A stretch of DNA of 64,000 nt, taken from positions 2,429,001 through 2,493,000 of the forward strand of contig NZ_AP013294.1 in NCBI RefSeq assembly GCF_000829195.1, written 5' to 3'. The stretch is from Bacillus sp. OxB-1. Its GTDB lineage: Bacteria > Bacillota > Bacilli > Bacillales_A > Planococcaceae. The translations under genes and the position numbers were made by a program. Position 1 is the stretch's first letter; each line of letters starts with the position of its first letter. The notes below the pieces were generated by a model, which worked only from the letters and a program-made list of their open reading frames with translations, ran no database searches and was not told where the DNA came from. This document shows, piece by piece, positions 17,667-26,013 of the stretch.

Positions 17667-18854
17667 ATGATTGAAATCAACCAGATCACAACGTTGTTCT
17701 TGGCGGTAGCGCTGTACTTGCTCGGAATGGCACTCGTCAACCGAATCGGTATTCTGGATCGGTTTCTGATCCCGGCGCCGGTTGTCGGTGGTCTGATCTT
17801 TGCCATTCTGGCTTTGATCCTGCAATCGACAGGTGTTGCGGAAATCGCTCTCGATACGTCCCTGCAATCGCTGTTCATGGTTGCATTCTTTACGACGGTT
17901 GGGCTTGGGGCCAGCTTCAAGCTGATCAAATTGGGCGGCAAGCTTCTGATCATCTATTTGCTGTTGTGTGGGGTCACCATCTTCATGCAAAACTTCATCG
18001 GTGTCTCGCTCGCCCAAGTATTCAAAATTGAGCCACTGCTCGGAGTTATGAGTGGTGCTGTAACGATGAGTGGCGGGCACGGCGGCGCTGCCGCCTACGG
18101 ACAGACAATTGAGGAACTGGGCATTACATCCGCCGTAACGATCGGTATGGCTGCCGCCACTCTCGGTTTGATTTCCGGTAGTCTTTCCGGCGGTCCAATT
18201 GCACGGCATTTGATCAACAAATATGATCTGAAGCCGGCGGGAGGAAAAGTCGAAGAATATGAAGAACAAGATGAAAAGCCAATCCAAGAGCGCTCGTTCA
18301 TGATCCAGGTTGCACTGATCACAGTTTCGATGGCAGGCGGGACGTTCCTCGGCGATTTGTTCACGCAAGCGACCGGTTTTGTGCTCCCTGCGTATATTGG
18401 AGCGATGTTCGTCGCAGTTATTGTTCGTAACCTGATGGACCGTTTCCTTCCGGGAACAGTTAACATGAAAGAGATCGACCTGATCGGCAGTGTTTCCCTT
18501 TCCATCTTCCTTTCCATGGCATTGATGAGCATCAAGCTCTGGGAATTGGCAGGACTGGCACTTCCGCTCATCGGCATTATTGCCGTCCAAGTCCTGTTTA
18601 TCGTGCTGTTTGCCGTCTTTGTGATGTTCCGGGCGCTCGGCAAGGATTACGACGCTGCCGTGATGATTTCCGGATTTTTAGGACACGGACTCGGCGCCAC
18701 GCCAAATGCGATGGCCAACATGGGGGCGACTGTCAACAAGTTTGGCCCGTCCCGTACAGCTTTCCTCGTCGTGCCGATTGTCGGTGGGTTCCTGATGGAT
18801 GTCGTGTTCGGTGCACCAATCATCATTACGACGATCAACATACTAGCTCCGTAA
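17667..18854 (+). CDS. gltS: Sodium/glutamate symporter GltS
   Basis: GltS imports glutamate with sodium ions through about 10-12 membrane helices. The family signatures SGAVTMSGGHGGAAAYG (near residue 132) and its C-terminal pseudo-repeat SGFLGHGLGATPNAMANM are present, as expected for the inverted-repeat fold with two re-entrant loops. The 395-residue length is normal. ATG 17667 is 6 bp from AAGGTGA; the ATG at 17661 directly abuts that site. A strong terminator follows, and a second glutamate-type carrier lies next downstream under its own promoter. Confidence 0.93.
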   Translation: MIEINQITTLFLAVALYLLGMALVNRIGILDRFLIPAPVVGGLIFAILALILQSTGVAEIALDTSLQSLFMVAFFTTVGLGASFKLIKLGGKLLIIYLLLCGVTIFMQNFIGVSLAQVFKIEPLLGVMSGAVTMSGGHGGAAAYGQTIEELGITSAVTIGMAAATLGLISGSLSGGPIARHLINKYDLKPAGGKVEEYEEQDEKPIQERSFMIQVALITVSMAGGTFLGDLFTQATGFVLPAYIGAMFVAVIVRNLMDRFLPGTVNMKEIDLIGSVSLSIFLSMALMSIKLWELAGLALPLIGIIAVQVLFIVLFAVFVMFRALGKDYDAAVMISGFLGHGLGATPNAMANMGATVNKFGPSRTAFLVVPIVGGFLMDVVFGAPIIITTINILAP

Positions 18855-18862
18855 ATAGGTGT

Positions 18863-18911
18863 GATGCCTGTCCAACAAACACAATCGTTTGTTGGACGGG
18901 CATCCTTTTTT
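18863..18911 (+). terminator. Terminator of gltS
   Basis: A long stem (GATGCCTGTCCAACAAAC pairing with GTTTGTTGGACGGGCATC, one G-T pair) is followed by CTTTTTT. Confidence 0.92.
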
Positions 18912-18973
18912 GTCGAAAAAGCTCAGTTTTGGAAGATGGATAGATTGACAATTTCACGAGCAAATTGCTAGTA

Positions 18974-19002
18974 TTGAGTAAGCGCTTTCATATTGTTGTA
19001 AT
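18974..19002 (+). promoter_or_regulatory. gltP promoter with cre-like site in the spacer
   Basis: The -35 TTGAGT (18974-18979) and -10 TGTAAT (18997-19002) are 17 bp apart. AGTAAGCGCTTTCA at 18977-18990 differs from the CcpA box TGNAARCGNTTTCA essentially at the first base only and overlaps the -35 and spacer. This placement predicts repression by CcpA when glucose is present. Confidence 0.7.
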
Positions 19003-19035
19003 TACATGAATAAAATTTAATAAGGAGGGGATTTC

Positions 19036-20289
19036 ATGAAGCTGGCAAGGAATATCATCATTGCGCTCATTGCAGGGGTTGTCATCGGTCTTGTCCTGAA
19101 TCTCTTTACTCCCGACGCGTTCACCAAGTTGGATGCCTTTTTATTCAAGCCGCTGGGCACCATTTTCCTGAACCTCATGAAAATGCTTGTTGTCCCGGTC
19201 GTTTTCATTTCAATTGTATTGGGAACAGTTGGAATCGGTGATCCAAAAAAGCTGGGGCGAATCGGTGGGAAGACAATCGGATACTTCCTCATTACGACTG
19301 CCGTGGCAATTGTGATCGCCCTCACTCTGGCCCTTTTGATGAAGCCGGGAGCAGCAGGTGACTTCGAGACATCTACAGCGAATTATGAAGCAACTGAAGC
19401 TCCGCCGGTTACCGATACGCTGTTAGGAATCATCCCGACGAACCCGATCACCTCCATGGCGGAAGGAAACATGTTGCAGATCATCTTCTTTGCGGCACTG
19501 CTCGGTTTCGGGATTGCCATGCTCGGCAAGAAGGTTGAGAGGGTCACGGAGTTGTTCGAGCAGGGGAATGACTTAATCATGTACCTGATCACCTTTGTCA
19601 TGAAGTTCGCACCATATGGGGCATTTGGGCTGATTGCTTCTGCTGTCGGCAGTCAGGGTTTCGACGCACTCAGAGCGATGGGAATGTACATGAGCGTAGT
19701 TCTTGGAGGACTTCTCATTCACTCAATCCTCGTCTACGGCGGTTCGGTTGCGCTGCTTGGCAAGCGGAATCCGGTCTGGTTCTTTAAGAACTTCTTTCCG
19801 GCACAGGTTGTCGCATTCAGTACAGCCAGCTCTGCCGCGACGCTACCGATTTCGATGAAAACGGCACAGGAGAGGCTGAAGGTGCCCGAGTCCATCAGCT
19901 CGTTCACACAATCGCTTGGTGCAACGATCAATATGGATGGCACAGCGATTATGCAGGGAGCAGCGGTTGTGTTCATTGCGCAGGCTTACGGGATTGACCT
20001 GTCGATAGGACAGCTGTTGACGGTCGTCCTGACTGCCGTGTTGGCCAGCATTGGAACGGCTGCTGTACCGGGTGCAGGCCTGATTATGCTGGCAATGGTG
20101 TTGACGTCTGTCAATCTGCCGGTTGAGGGGATCGCACTTGTCCTTGGGGTCGACCGCCTGCTCGACATGGTCCGCACTGCCGTCAACATTACAGGCGATG
20201 CTGCATGTGCGGTCGTCGTCGCCCAGACGGAAGGCGTTCTCGGCGAGCCGGATGCAGATGGAGTACCAGCGGGCACGGAAAACGTTTGA
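19036..20289 (+). CDS. gltP: Glutamate/dicarboxylate:cation symporter (DAACS family)
   Basis: The 417-residue membrane carrier has the DAACS signatures: the first helices end in LNLMKMLVVPVVFISI, the serine-rich re-entrant loop is FSTASSAATLPISM (near residue 255), then SLGATINMDGTAIMQG (NMDGT) and DRLLDMVRTAVNITGDA (near 375). Members import glutamate, aspartate or C4-dicarboxylates with H+ or Na+. The sequence cannot decide between GltP, GltT and DctA, though the NMDGT motif and neighbouring gltS favour glutamate/aspartate. It has a strong AAGGAGGGG site and its own cre-controlled promoter and terminator. Confidence 0.88.
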   Translation: MKLARNIIIALIAGVVIGLVLNLFTPDAFTKLDAFLFKPLGTIFLNLMKMLVVPVVFISIVLGTVGIGDPKKLGRIGGKTIGYFLITTAVAIVIALTLALLMKPGAAGDFETSTANYEATEAPPVTDTLLGIIPTNPITSMAEGNMLQIIFFAALLGFGIAMLGKKVERVTELFEQGNDLIMYLITFVMKFAPYGAFGLIASAVGSQGFDALRAMGMYMSVVLGGLLIHSILVYGGSVALLGKRNPVWFFKNFFPAQVVAFSTASSAATLPISMKTAQERLKVPESISSFTQSLGATINMDGTAIMQGAAVVFIAQAYGIDLSIGQLLTVVLTAVLASIGTAAVPGAGLIMLAMVLTSVNLPVEGIALVLGVDRLLDMVRTAVNITGDAACAVVVAQTEGVLGEPDADGVPAGTENV

Positions 20290-20307
20290 ACTATTGTATA
20301 TAAAAAG

Positions 20308-20346
20308 AACGCAGCCTCCTTTTTCCGGAGTGCTGCGTTTCTTTTG
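20308..20346. terminator. Terminator between gltP and tatC
   Basis: The AACGCAGC/GCTGCGTT stem with inner TCC/GGA pairing is followed by TCTTTT. It separates convergent genes and may serve both. Confidence 0.8.
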
Positions 20347-20411
20347 TTTATTGGCCCTGCGCTCTTATCCGTTACAGTTAGATCGGAAAAACATAACCAG
20401 GTGTCTGCCCC

Positions 20412-21233
20412 TTAATTCACCGCGACATTCTTCTTTTCTTTGTACACGACGATGAGCACGCTCGCTTCGTATAGGCCAATCATCGGGATGAGTACGAGTA
20501 ATTGACTGATGAAATCGGGCGGTGTCAAGAGGGCGGACAGGATGGCTAAAACAACATAGGACCATCTCCGGACCTTTTTCAACGTCGCCGATGTCAATAG
20601 ACCGATAGCAGACAGGAACATGGCGACGATCGGCAGTTCGAACAATAGACCGATCGGCAATGTCGTCATGAGCAGAAACTTGGCATATTCCTGTGCAGAC
20701 ACCATCACAGTGAAATTCACCGCTCCTAACGATACTAAAAAATGATAGCTTAACGGGTTGACGACAAAGTATCCGAAAGCAAGGCCGACTGCGAAAAGTA
20801 AAAACATCACGGGCGAATAAAGGCTCAGGAATTGGCTCTCTTTCTCCGTCAGGCCCGGTTTTACGAATTGCCATAGGTAATGACAGAGAAACGGCAATGC
20901 CAATCCGAATGCCAAGGCTGCCGATATGGACGTATAAAACGTCACGACCTCCATTGGACCGAGCACTATCAATTCATGGCCCCTCGTGACGAAAGGGAAC
21001 CATTTATTGATCGTCAGGAAGATGAACAGGAAGAATGCCAAGAACGTGAGGATGCTCTTAAGGAGCTGTTTTCGCAAATCGTTCAAATGCTCGACAAGTG
21101 CCGGCTGCACCACTTCCTCGTTTTCCTTATCCGTCTCCGGGACGCTTTCGGCAGGCGGACGGTCGACGATGGAACTCACTGGCTTCGGATCGAGAGGACT
21201 GCGCATATTTCGATGTTCGCTATATGGATCCAT
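20412..21233 (-). CDS. tatC: Twin-arginine translocase subunit TatC
   Basis: TatC is the six-helix membrane receptor of the Tat pathway, which exports folded proteins with an SRRxFLK signal. The domain starts near residue 45 with LVEHLNDLRKQLL (conserved HLxELRxR-like motif), and FVKPGLTEKE, SPVMFLLFAVGLAFGYF and TPPDFISQ follow in the usual order. The first 44 residues are an extra hydrophilic, Pro/Glu-rich cytoplasmic extension that most TatC proteins lack. It follows tatA by 9 bp with GAGG upstream. Confidence 0.94.
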   Translation of the reverse strand: MDPYSEHRNMRSPLDPKPVSSIVDRPPAESVPETDKENEEVVQPALVEHLNDLRKQLLKSILTFLAFFLFIFLTINKWFPFVTRGHELIVLGPMEVVTFYTSISAALAFGLALPFLCHYLWQFVKPGLTEKESQFLSLYSPVMFLLFAVGLAFGYFVVNPLSYHFLVSLGAVNFTVMVSAQEYAKFLLMTTLPIGLLFELPIVAMFLSAIGLLTSATLKKVRRWSYVVLAILSALLTPPDFISQLLVLIPMIGLYEASVLIVVYKEKKNVAVN

Positions 21234-21242
21234 TGCGGCGCC

Positions 21243-21440
21243 TCACAACTGGTCCGTATTCTTCTGCTTTTCATCTTTCCCTTCGTCATCTTCCATCACT
21301 TCACGGGCCGACTTTTTGAATTCCGCCAACGTCTTGCCGACTGCCGAACCGACCTCCGGCAATTTTCGTGGCCCGAATAAAATGAGGATGATGACTAGGA
21401 TGATGATCAGACCTGGTACGCCTATGCTTGCTAAACTCAT
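21243..21440 (-). CDS. tatA: Twin-arginine translocase subunit TatA
   Basis: The 65-residue protein has an N-terminal membrane helix (about residues 7-22), the [10 protein letters not shown] hinge, an amphipathic helix and an acidic tail, all typical of TatA/E. It forms the pore of the minimal TatA-TatC translocase of Gram-positive bacteria. It starts just behind a relic of a Tat substrate gene (21460-21734), suggesting the system was originally co-transcribed with its cargo. Confidence 0.95.
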   Translation of the reverse strand: MSLASIGVPGLIIILVIILILFGPRKLPEVGSAVGKTLAEFKKSAREVMEDDEGKDEKQKNTDQL

Positions 21441-21459
21441 GTTGCATCTCTCCTTTCAA

Positions 21460-21734
21460 TTAGACAAGTGAACCGCCATTTTTACTACATTTTACAATTC
21501 CTTCCGCATCCCAGTGCTGCAAGTAATGGTTGATGACACTATCATCGGGGCTTGCTCCCGTTGTCGTGCCGCCTGTATTTTACGTCGATTGGTAGGGGGC
21601 GATGTCAGTATCGGTTATGGATGTACGCTTTGTTGAATTCCGATCCCCGGGCCGGCGTATCGGGCGGCACCGGTCGCAATCCCCGTCGTCTTTAGAAAAT
21701 CCTTGCGTGATAAACCCTGTTGTTTGTTTGGCAT
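21460..21734 (-). pseudogene. Relic of a Tat-exported protein gene
   Basis: On the minus strand ATG 21734, with AAGGAG upstream, opens a frame whose product starts MPNKQQGLSRKDFLKTTG, a clear twin-arginine-type signal (S-R-K-x-F-L-K), and stops after 39 codons at 21615. In another frame a sensible C-terminus (SPDDSVINHYLQHWDAEGIV and a short tail) ends with TAA at 21460, just before the tatA ribosome site. The middle is gone and the frames do not match. The signal resembles those of gluconate 2-dehydrogenase subunit 3 type proteins, but that identity is a guess. Confidence 0.65.
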
Positions 21735-21927
21735 CTTTCTCCTTCTTGTTTATGTAATTAAAAGCATGTCCTTCCTTTGGCGCTTTCATAACACGGCATC
21801 CTCTTTTGGGGCCTCCAAAGGGCAAAAGATCCGACGTGGCGAAGTAAGAAGAAAGTAACTTTACCTCGGCGACAATCATTACCGGGTGTTGCAATATTTT
21901 TGATTTTCAATTAGACCAAATATTCAG

Positions 21928-21956
21928 TTGATAAAGAAAGCGCTTTCTTATACAAT
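21928..21956 (+). promoter_or_regulatory. Amino-acid ABC operon promoter with cre palindrome
   Basis: TTGATA (21928-21933) and TACAAT (21951-21956) have a 17-bp spacer. AGAAAGCGCTTTCT (21935-21948) inside the spacer is a perfect 14-bp palindrome matching the cre core AAAGCGCTTT. CcpA binding here would block RNA polymerase. Confidence 0.7.
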
Positions 21957-22002
21957 TTTCATAAGGTGATATGTTTCTAAAAAAATAGTTGGGGGAGTTC
22001 AC

Positions 22003-22863
22003 ATGAGCAAAGTATTCAGAGGCTTTATAACAGGAGTGGCATTTATTCTCCTATCGATCCTCTTGGTCGGTTGCGGCACGGGTGGTACATCGGATGGGAA
22101 CAGTTCAAATAGTACGAGCGGTTCTTCCGGAGGGAACGAGTCCACTAGTACGGAAGGCTCGCCGACGAGCGAGGCCGAAACCGATAGCAAGAAGAGATTG
22201 ATAGTCGGAACGGATGCGACTTATGCCCCGATGGAGTACATGGATTCGAAAGGGAACATTGTCGGCATCGATATCGACGTCGTCAACGCCATCGCGGAAG
22301 CAGCCGGATTCGAAGTTGAGTACAAAAATTATGGATGGGATCCCTTATTCCCGGCCGTCGATAATTCGGAAGTCGATTTTGCCGTCTCTTCCATCACCAT
22401 CACAGACGACAGGAAGAAAAACTTCGATTTCTCCGATCCATATTTCATCGCGAACCAATTGATCCTCGTGCCGGAAGGGTCCGATGTAGAATCATTCGAA
22501 GACTTGAAGGATAAGAGGGTCGCTGTTCAAATCAATACGACAGGACATATGGTCGTCCAAGGACTTCTCGGGAAAACAAGCTCGAAAATCCTGGCGGCCG
22601 AAACGATGCCCCTCGCCATCACGGAAATGATCAACGGCAACGCGGATTCGGCAGTCGGGGATAATGCGGTGATCATCGATTATCAGAAGAACAACCCGAA
22701 AGTGAAATTGAAAACGGTGGAAGATGACAGCTTCGAGAAAGAATATTACGGGTTGATGGTCAAAAAAGGGAACCAGGAAGTTCTAGATCTGTTGAACGAA
22801 GGAATCAAAACAATTAAAGAGAATGGCAAATTGAAAGAAATCACTGGATTTGATGTGGAATAA
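22003..22863 (+). CDS. Amino-acid ABC transporter, substrate-binding lipoprotein
   Basis: This is a type 3 extracellular solute-binding protein (286 aa). It has a signal peptide with lipobox LLVGC (lipidated Cys near residue 24), a Ser/Thr/Gly-rich linker to about residue 65, and then the binding domain starting LIVGTDATYAPMEYMD. IDIDVVNAIAEAAGFEV, VDFAVSSITITDDRKKNFDFS and the hinge DLKDKRVAVQINTTG follow. It is anchored outside the membrane and hands an amino acid to the permease encoded next. Members of this subgroup often bind glutamine, glutamate or cystine; the ligand is not determined. It has a GGGGGAG ribosome site and a cre-controlled promoter. Confidence 0.92.
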   Translation: MSKVFRGFITGVAFILLSILLVGCGTGGTSDGNSSNSTSGSSGGNESTSTEGSPTSEAETDSKKRLIVGTDATYAPMEYMDSKGNIVGIDIDVVNAIAEAAGFEVEYKNYGWDPLFPAVDNSEVDFAVSSITITDDRKKNFDFSDPYFIANQLILVPEGSDVESFEDLKDKRVAVQINTTGHMVVQGLLGKTSSKILAAETMPLAITEMINGNADSAVGDNAVIIDYQKNNPKVKLKTVEDDSFEKEYYGLMVKKGNQEVLDLLNEGIKTIKENGKLKEITGFDVE

Positions 22864-22902
22864 ATTCCATCCTGTCCATACACGCCATGGAGGTGATGGC
22901 CG

Positions 22903-23622
22903 ATGACTTCTCTGGATATGATGGGAGCCATCTGGGAGTATCGAGAACTTTTTTTCAGAGGGATTTTGGTCACATTGGGACTGACCGCGGTCGGGTATGT
23001 CGGCGGCTTCCTCCTCGGACTTTTCGTTGGCATGGGGAAATTGTCAAAGCGTAAATGGCTCTATTATCCGTCGAAGTTTTATGTCGATTTTTTCAGGGGG
23101 ACTCCCTTGCTCGTCCAATTGCTCCTGATTCATACTGCCTTGATTCCGACGGTGGTCGGCCATTCCTTGGGCTTTTTCTTTTCAGGAGCGCTCGCGCTCA
23201 TGTTGAACAGCGCTGCATACAATGCGGAAATCATCCGGGCGGGAATCCAATCCATCGAAAAAGGGCAGATGGAAGCGGCGAGGTCACTTGGGATGACGCA
23301 GAACACTGCCATGCGGATCGTTATTTTGCCGCAGGCGTTCCGGAGGATGATTCCGCCGCTTGGCAATGAATTGATCGCCTTGTTGAAAGATTCTTCCCTT
23401 GTGACTGTCATTGCCGCCAGCGACTTGTTATATGCGGGAAAAGTGGTCGCGGGAGCGTACGCGAGGTTCTGGGAGCCCTATTTGACCGTCGCAATTCTCT
23501 ATTTGATCTTGACGTTTATTTGCGGGAAACTTATCGAATACGTGGAAAAGCGATTTAGCAATAGCTATGTCCCGTCTTCACGGAAACGTTTGAAAGCGGG
23601 TGCTGCGAATGATATCGATTAA
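22903..23622 (+). CDS. Amino-acid ABC transporter permease
   Basis: This HisM/GlnP-type inner-membrane permease has 239 residues and about five helices. [14 protein letters not shown] near residue 66 and the EAA loop [33 protein letters not shown] (given here as one conserved block, residues 124 on) are diagnostic. It sits between the binding protein and the ATPase and overlaps the latter by 14 bp. A single permease gene suggests a homodimeric channel. Confidence 0.94.
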   Translation: MTSLDMMGAIWEYRELFFRGILVTLGLTAVGYVGGFLLGLFVGMGKLSKRKWLYYPSKFYVDFFRGTPLLVQLLLIHTALIPTVVGHSLGFFFSGALALMLNSAAYNAEIIRAGIQSIEKGQMEAARSLGMTQNTAMRIVILPQAFRRMIPPLGNELIALLKDSSLVTVIAASDLLYAGKVVAGAYARFWEPYLTVAILYLILTFICGKLIEYVEKRFSNSYVPSSRKRLKAGAANDID

Positions 23623-24331
23623 AGGATTGAGGAAGTCCTTCGGCGACTTGGAAGTGCTGCGCGGAATCGATTTTGAAATCAAAGAAAAAGAAGTGATTTG
23701 CGTCATCGGGCCGAGCGGGTCCGGGAAGAGCACATTTTTGCGCTGCCTAAATTTGCTGGAGGACATTTCGGGTGGCGAAGTGTGGATTGAAGGCGTGCAA
23801 GTCAATGATCCATCGACGGACATCAATGCGTTGCGGCGGGAAGTCGGAATGGTCTTCCAACAGTTCAATCTGTTTCCGCATATGACCGTGATCGATAATA
23901 TAATGGTCGCGCCCATCAAAGTGAGGAAGATGGGCGAGAAGGACGCAAAGGAACTCGCCATGCAATTGCTGACGAAAGTGGGCTTGGCGAACAAGGCGGA
24001 CGCTTATCCCGAGCAGTTGTCGGGGGGCCAGATGCAAAGGGTTGCAATCGCAAGAGCTCTAGCCATGAAGCCGAAAGTGATGCTTTTTGATGAACCGACT
24101 TCAGCGCTTGATCCTGAAATGGTAAAAGAGGTGTTGGATGTCATGAAAGAGCTTGCCTATGAAGGGATGACGATGGTCGTTGTGACTCATGAGATGGGAT
24201 TCGCACGGGAGATGGGCGACCGGGTCCTGTTCATGGATGAAGGGCTGTTGATCGAGGAAGGGGAACCGGAAGGACTATTCGCCAATCCGAAACATGAAAG
24301 GACGAAGGCGTTTTTGAGCAAAGTGTTGTAG
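23609..24331 (+). CDS. Amino-acid ABC transporter ATP-binding protein
   Basis: The 240-residue GlnQ/HisP-type ATPase has Walker [10 protein letters not shown] (near residue 34), the Q-loop [10 protein letters not shown], signature [15 protein letters not shown], Walker [13 protein letters not shown] and the H-loop VVTHEM. It powers import through the permease encoded just upstream. ATG 23609 gives the usual N-terminus ([13 protein letters not shown]); the GTG at 23600 would add three residues. The overlap with the permease gene implies coupled translation. Confidence 0.95.
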   Translation: MISIKGLRKSFGDLEVLRGIDFEIKEKEVICVIGPSGSGKSTFLRCLNLLEDISGGEVWIEGVQVNDPSTDINALRREVGMVFQQFNLFPHMTVIDNIMVAPIKVRKMGEKDAKELAMQLLTKVGLANKADAYPEQLSGGQMQRVAIARALAMKPKVMLFDEPTSALDPEMVKEVLDVMKELAYEGMTMVVVTHEMGFAREMGDRVLFMDEGLLIEEGEPEGLFANPKHERTKAFLSKVL

Positions 24332-24418
24332 GGGAACGGGTTGAACCCGCGAAGGTCCGTTGGGAGGGGCGGAGCGGCCCGTTTCCGAAACGGACAGTGA
24401 GAAGAACAACGAATGGAA

Positions 24419-24463
24419 AACAGGCGACTGAAAGAGTGGAATCCTTTCGGTCGCCTGTTTTTG
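24419..24463 (+). terminator. Terminator of the amino-acid ABC operon
   Basis: A long stem, AACAGGCGACTGAAAG with CTTTCGGTCGCCTGTT, is followed by TTTTTGT. Confidence 0.9.
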
Positions 24464-24610
24464 TGAGTCGGCTGCCCGTTCCGGTACGATTGGCTGATTT
24501 GGAAACGAAACGGTTTAATAGGGAAGTGATTGCAGGTGAGTTGGGATCGTGCCGAGAGAATGCGGGAGAGCTAAAGTAACCGGCGCTCGATTGTTCGAAT
24601 ACCGGATACC

Positions 24611-25169
24611 TTAGTCGAGATTGGGAGTATAGACGGCCAGCTCGTTCTCCGTTAATTGGTAGGAATGGGTTTTTAGCAGCACCTTGGCCAGGCTAGCGGG
24701 AATTCTGTTTTTGCTGTACGCGCAAACATGAGGGAAGGCATATTGGTTGACGACTTCTTCGCAGTAGCTTTCACAATCCCGGAATCAAGTGATAGGGCTC
24801 TCCTACGCTGGACCATTCCACATGTGCCCATGATCTGAAAAGGATATCGTTATGAAGATACGGGCAAACAATCTCCATGTAGTATTGTTTGATAGCGGAC
24901 GGTTTGTAGCTTCCGCTTGATTGATAAAAATATAGGCTATTGATGAAGTGGATCGCATCCAGTTCTTCTTTTGACAAACGGCTACGCAGCTCTCGTTGCA
25001 GCAGGGACGTGAATCGTTCATTTTCAATGAAAATGATCTGCTCTCCGGCTGCAATTCCTTCCGCAATGTAAGTCAAAGATTGGCGCTTGTACTCCTCTTC
25101 ATCCGAGTACTGATACAATATATGTAAGTTTCTGTTTTGTGAAAGCAGATGATTTAAATGGATGTGCAA
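24611..25169 (-). pseudogene. MEDS-domain sensory protein, frameshifted
   Basis: On the minus strand the first part (VHIHLNHLLSQNRNLHILYQ onward, with GEQIIFIENERF and HFINSLYFY) reads like an MEDS/DcmR-type sensory domain, but it meets a stop at 24771. In a shifted frame the protein continues with RDCESYCEEVVNQYAFPHVCAYS and ends at 24611. Joining the frames near 24790 gives a continuous protein of about 186 residues, so a single indel explains the break. TTG 25169 has GGAGGGG 6 bp upstream and is the likely start. It may be a true pseudogene or a sequencing error. Confidence 0.65.
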
Positions 25170-25293
25170 TTCATTCCCCTCCACAATCTTCCTATGCCCA
25201 TTGTACTTGCATTTTATAGAAATCGCCATAGGAAATTGGCAATGGGGCTAGTCGGTTATTCCATTCCGTGAAAACTTTTCCTTTGAAAGAAAC

Positions 25294-25359
25294 AACAGCC
25301 CTTTTGCAAAATCGACATGAACTAAACTGTCTAGTTTGCAAAAGGGCTGTTCTTTTTTT
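25294..25359. terminator. Strong bidirectional terminator
   Basis: A 17-bp perfect stem (AACAGCCCTTTTGCAAA with TTTGCAAAAGGGCTGTT) has a 24-nt loop, T-run CTTTTTTT on the plus side and GTTTCTTTC on the minus side. It ends the coiled-coil gene on its right and shields the MEDS gene. Confidence 0.88.
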
Positions 25360-25747
25360 ATTGCGGCGAGGTGCGCATAAAGAGTTCCCGGTCCAACTCA
25401 TTCACTTTATGAGTAATATATCGAAGTTCTTTCGTCAAATTATCTTTGACGTGTAAGGTGTTTTTTGACAGTTCCTCAAAATGCTCTCCGACCCCTGTTA
25501 ATTTGGCTTCAACTCGATCCAACCTACTATCGACAGCGTCAAATCTTGTATTCATCTCAGATTTCATGCTGTTCATCTCAGATTGCATGCTGTTCATCTC
25601 GGATTTCATACCGTTCATCTCAGATTTCATGCTATCCATGTCAGACTGGATGTCCCCCATGCCCGTCTTCATGCCTTTCACTTCCGATTCAACGGAAGAG
25701 AGTTTCTCCATCACTTTTTCCATCATTTCGATCAATTGATTTTCCAT
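25358..25747 (-). CDS. Coiled-coil protein with tandem heptad repeats
   Basis: The 129-residue protein is predicted to be almost entirely coiled coil. Its centre holds four consecutive seven-residue units of the form M-K/Q-S-E-M-N-x, encoded by imperfect 21-bp tandem repeats at 25561-25644, and degenerate units lie on both sides. The C-terminus (RYITHKVNELDRELFMR) resembles a small family of Bacillales coiled-coil proteins of unknown function. ATG 25747 has GAGGTG 6 bp upstream. The repeats could change number by slippage, lengthening the coil by one heptad at a time without breaking the frame. Confidence 0.8.
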   Translation of the reverse strand: MENQLIEMMEKVMEKLSSVESEVKGMKTGMGDIQSDMDSMKSEMNGMKSEMNSMQSEMNSMKSEMNTRFDAVDSRLDRVEAKLTGVGEHFEELSKNTLHVKDNLTKELRYITHKVNELDRELFMRTSPQ

Positions 25748-25884
25748 CCGATTCACCTCATTTTATCCATTATACTCCCCGACCGATGCCGATTCAACAG
25801 GAGCCTGCCACCGTTATGCAATGCCTTGTCGCCAATTGAAATTCAATCGCTCCTTTACGCCTTGCCGTTTTCCTGTCAATTTCA

Positions 25885-25898
25885 GCCGAAAAATCGGC
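25885..25898. promoter_or_regulatory. Candidate upstream activator site for the adh promoter
   Basis: The inverted repeat GCCGA-AAAA-TCGGC lies about 75 bp upstream of the sigma-54 promoter, the usual distance for an NtrC-type activator. Related half-sites (CGCCGTTTTATCGA) follow directly. No binding data are visible; this is inference. Confidence 0.45.
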
Positions 25899-25959
25899 CC
25901 GTTTCGCCGTTTTATCGATTTTTCCAATTAAAAAACGCAGAGTCAGCGGGATTTTCAAG

Positions 25960-25976
25960 TTGGCACGCTTTTTGCA
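25960..25976 (+). promoter_or_regulatory. Sigma-54 (SigL) -24/-12 promoter of adhP-aldehyde dehydrogenase
   Basis: TTGGCACGCTTTTTGCA matches the consensus TGGCAC-N5-TTGCA, with GG and GC exactly 10 bp apart. The start of transcription would lie near 25987, 27 bp before the adhP start. The opposing operon encodes a sigma-54 activator. Confidence 0.88.
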
Positions 25977-26013
25977 ATAGTTAGAATGAACAACAAAAAA
26001 GGAGGAATCATTC

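Noticed and set aside
17646..18590. Continuous open frame on the minus strand through most of gltS
   Set aside because: It is exactly antisense to codons of a clear transporter gene and its product is rich in His, Asn, Gln and Asp without any domain. Only the part beyond gltS (17406-17640) looks protein-like.
24397..24579. 60-codon plus-strand frame after the ABC operon
   Set aside because: It runs through the terminator hairpin and has no ribosome site.
25561..25644. Tandem repeats considered as a CRISPR array
   Set aside because: The units are 21 bp without spacers and lie in frame in a coding region.
25446..25984. Plus-strand frames opposite the heptad-repeat gene
   Set aside because: Ser/Phe-rich antisense of the 21-bp repeats; the minus frame has the ribosome site and coiled-coil pattern.
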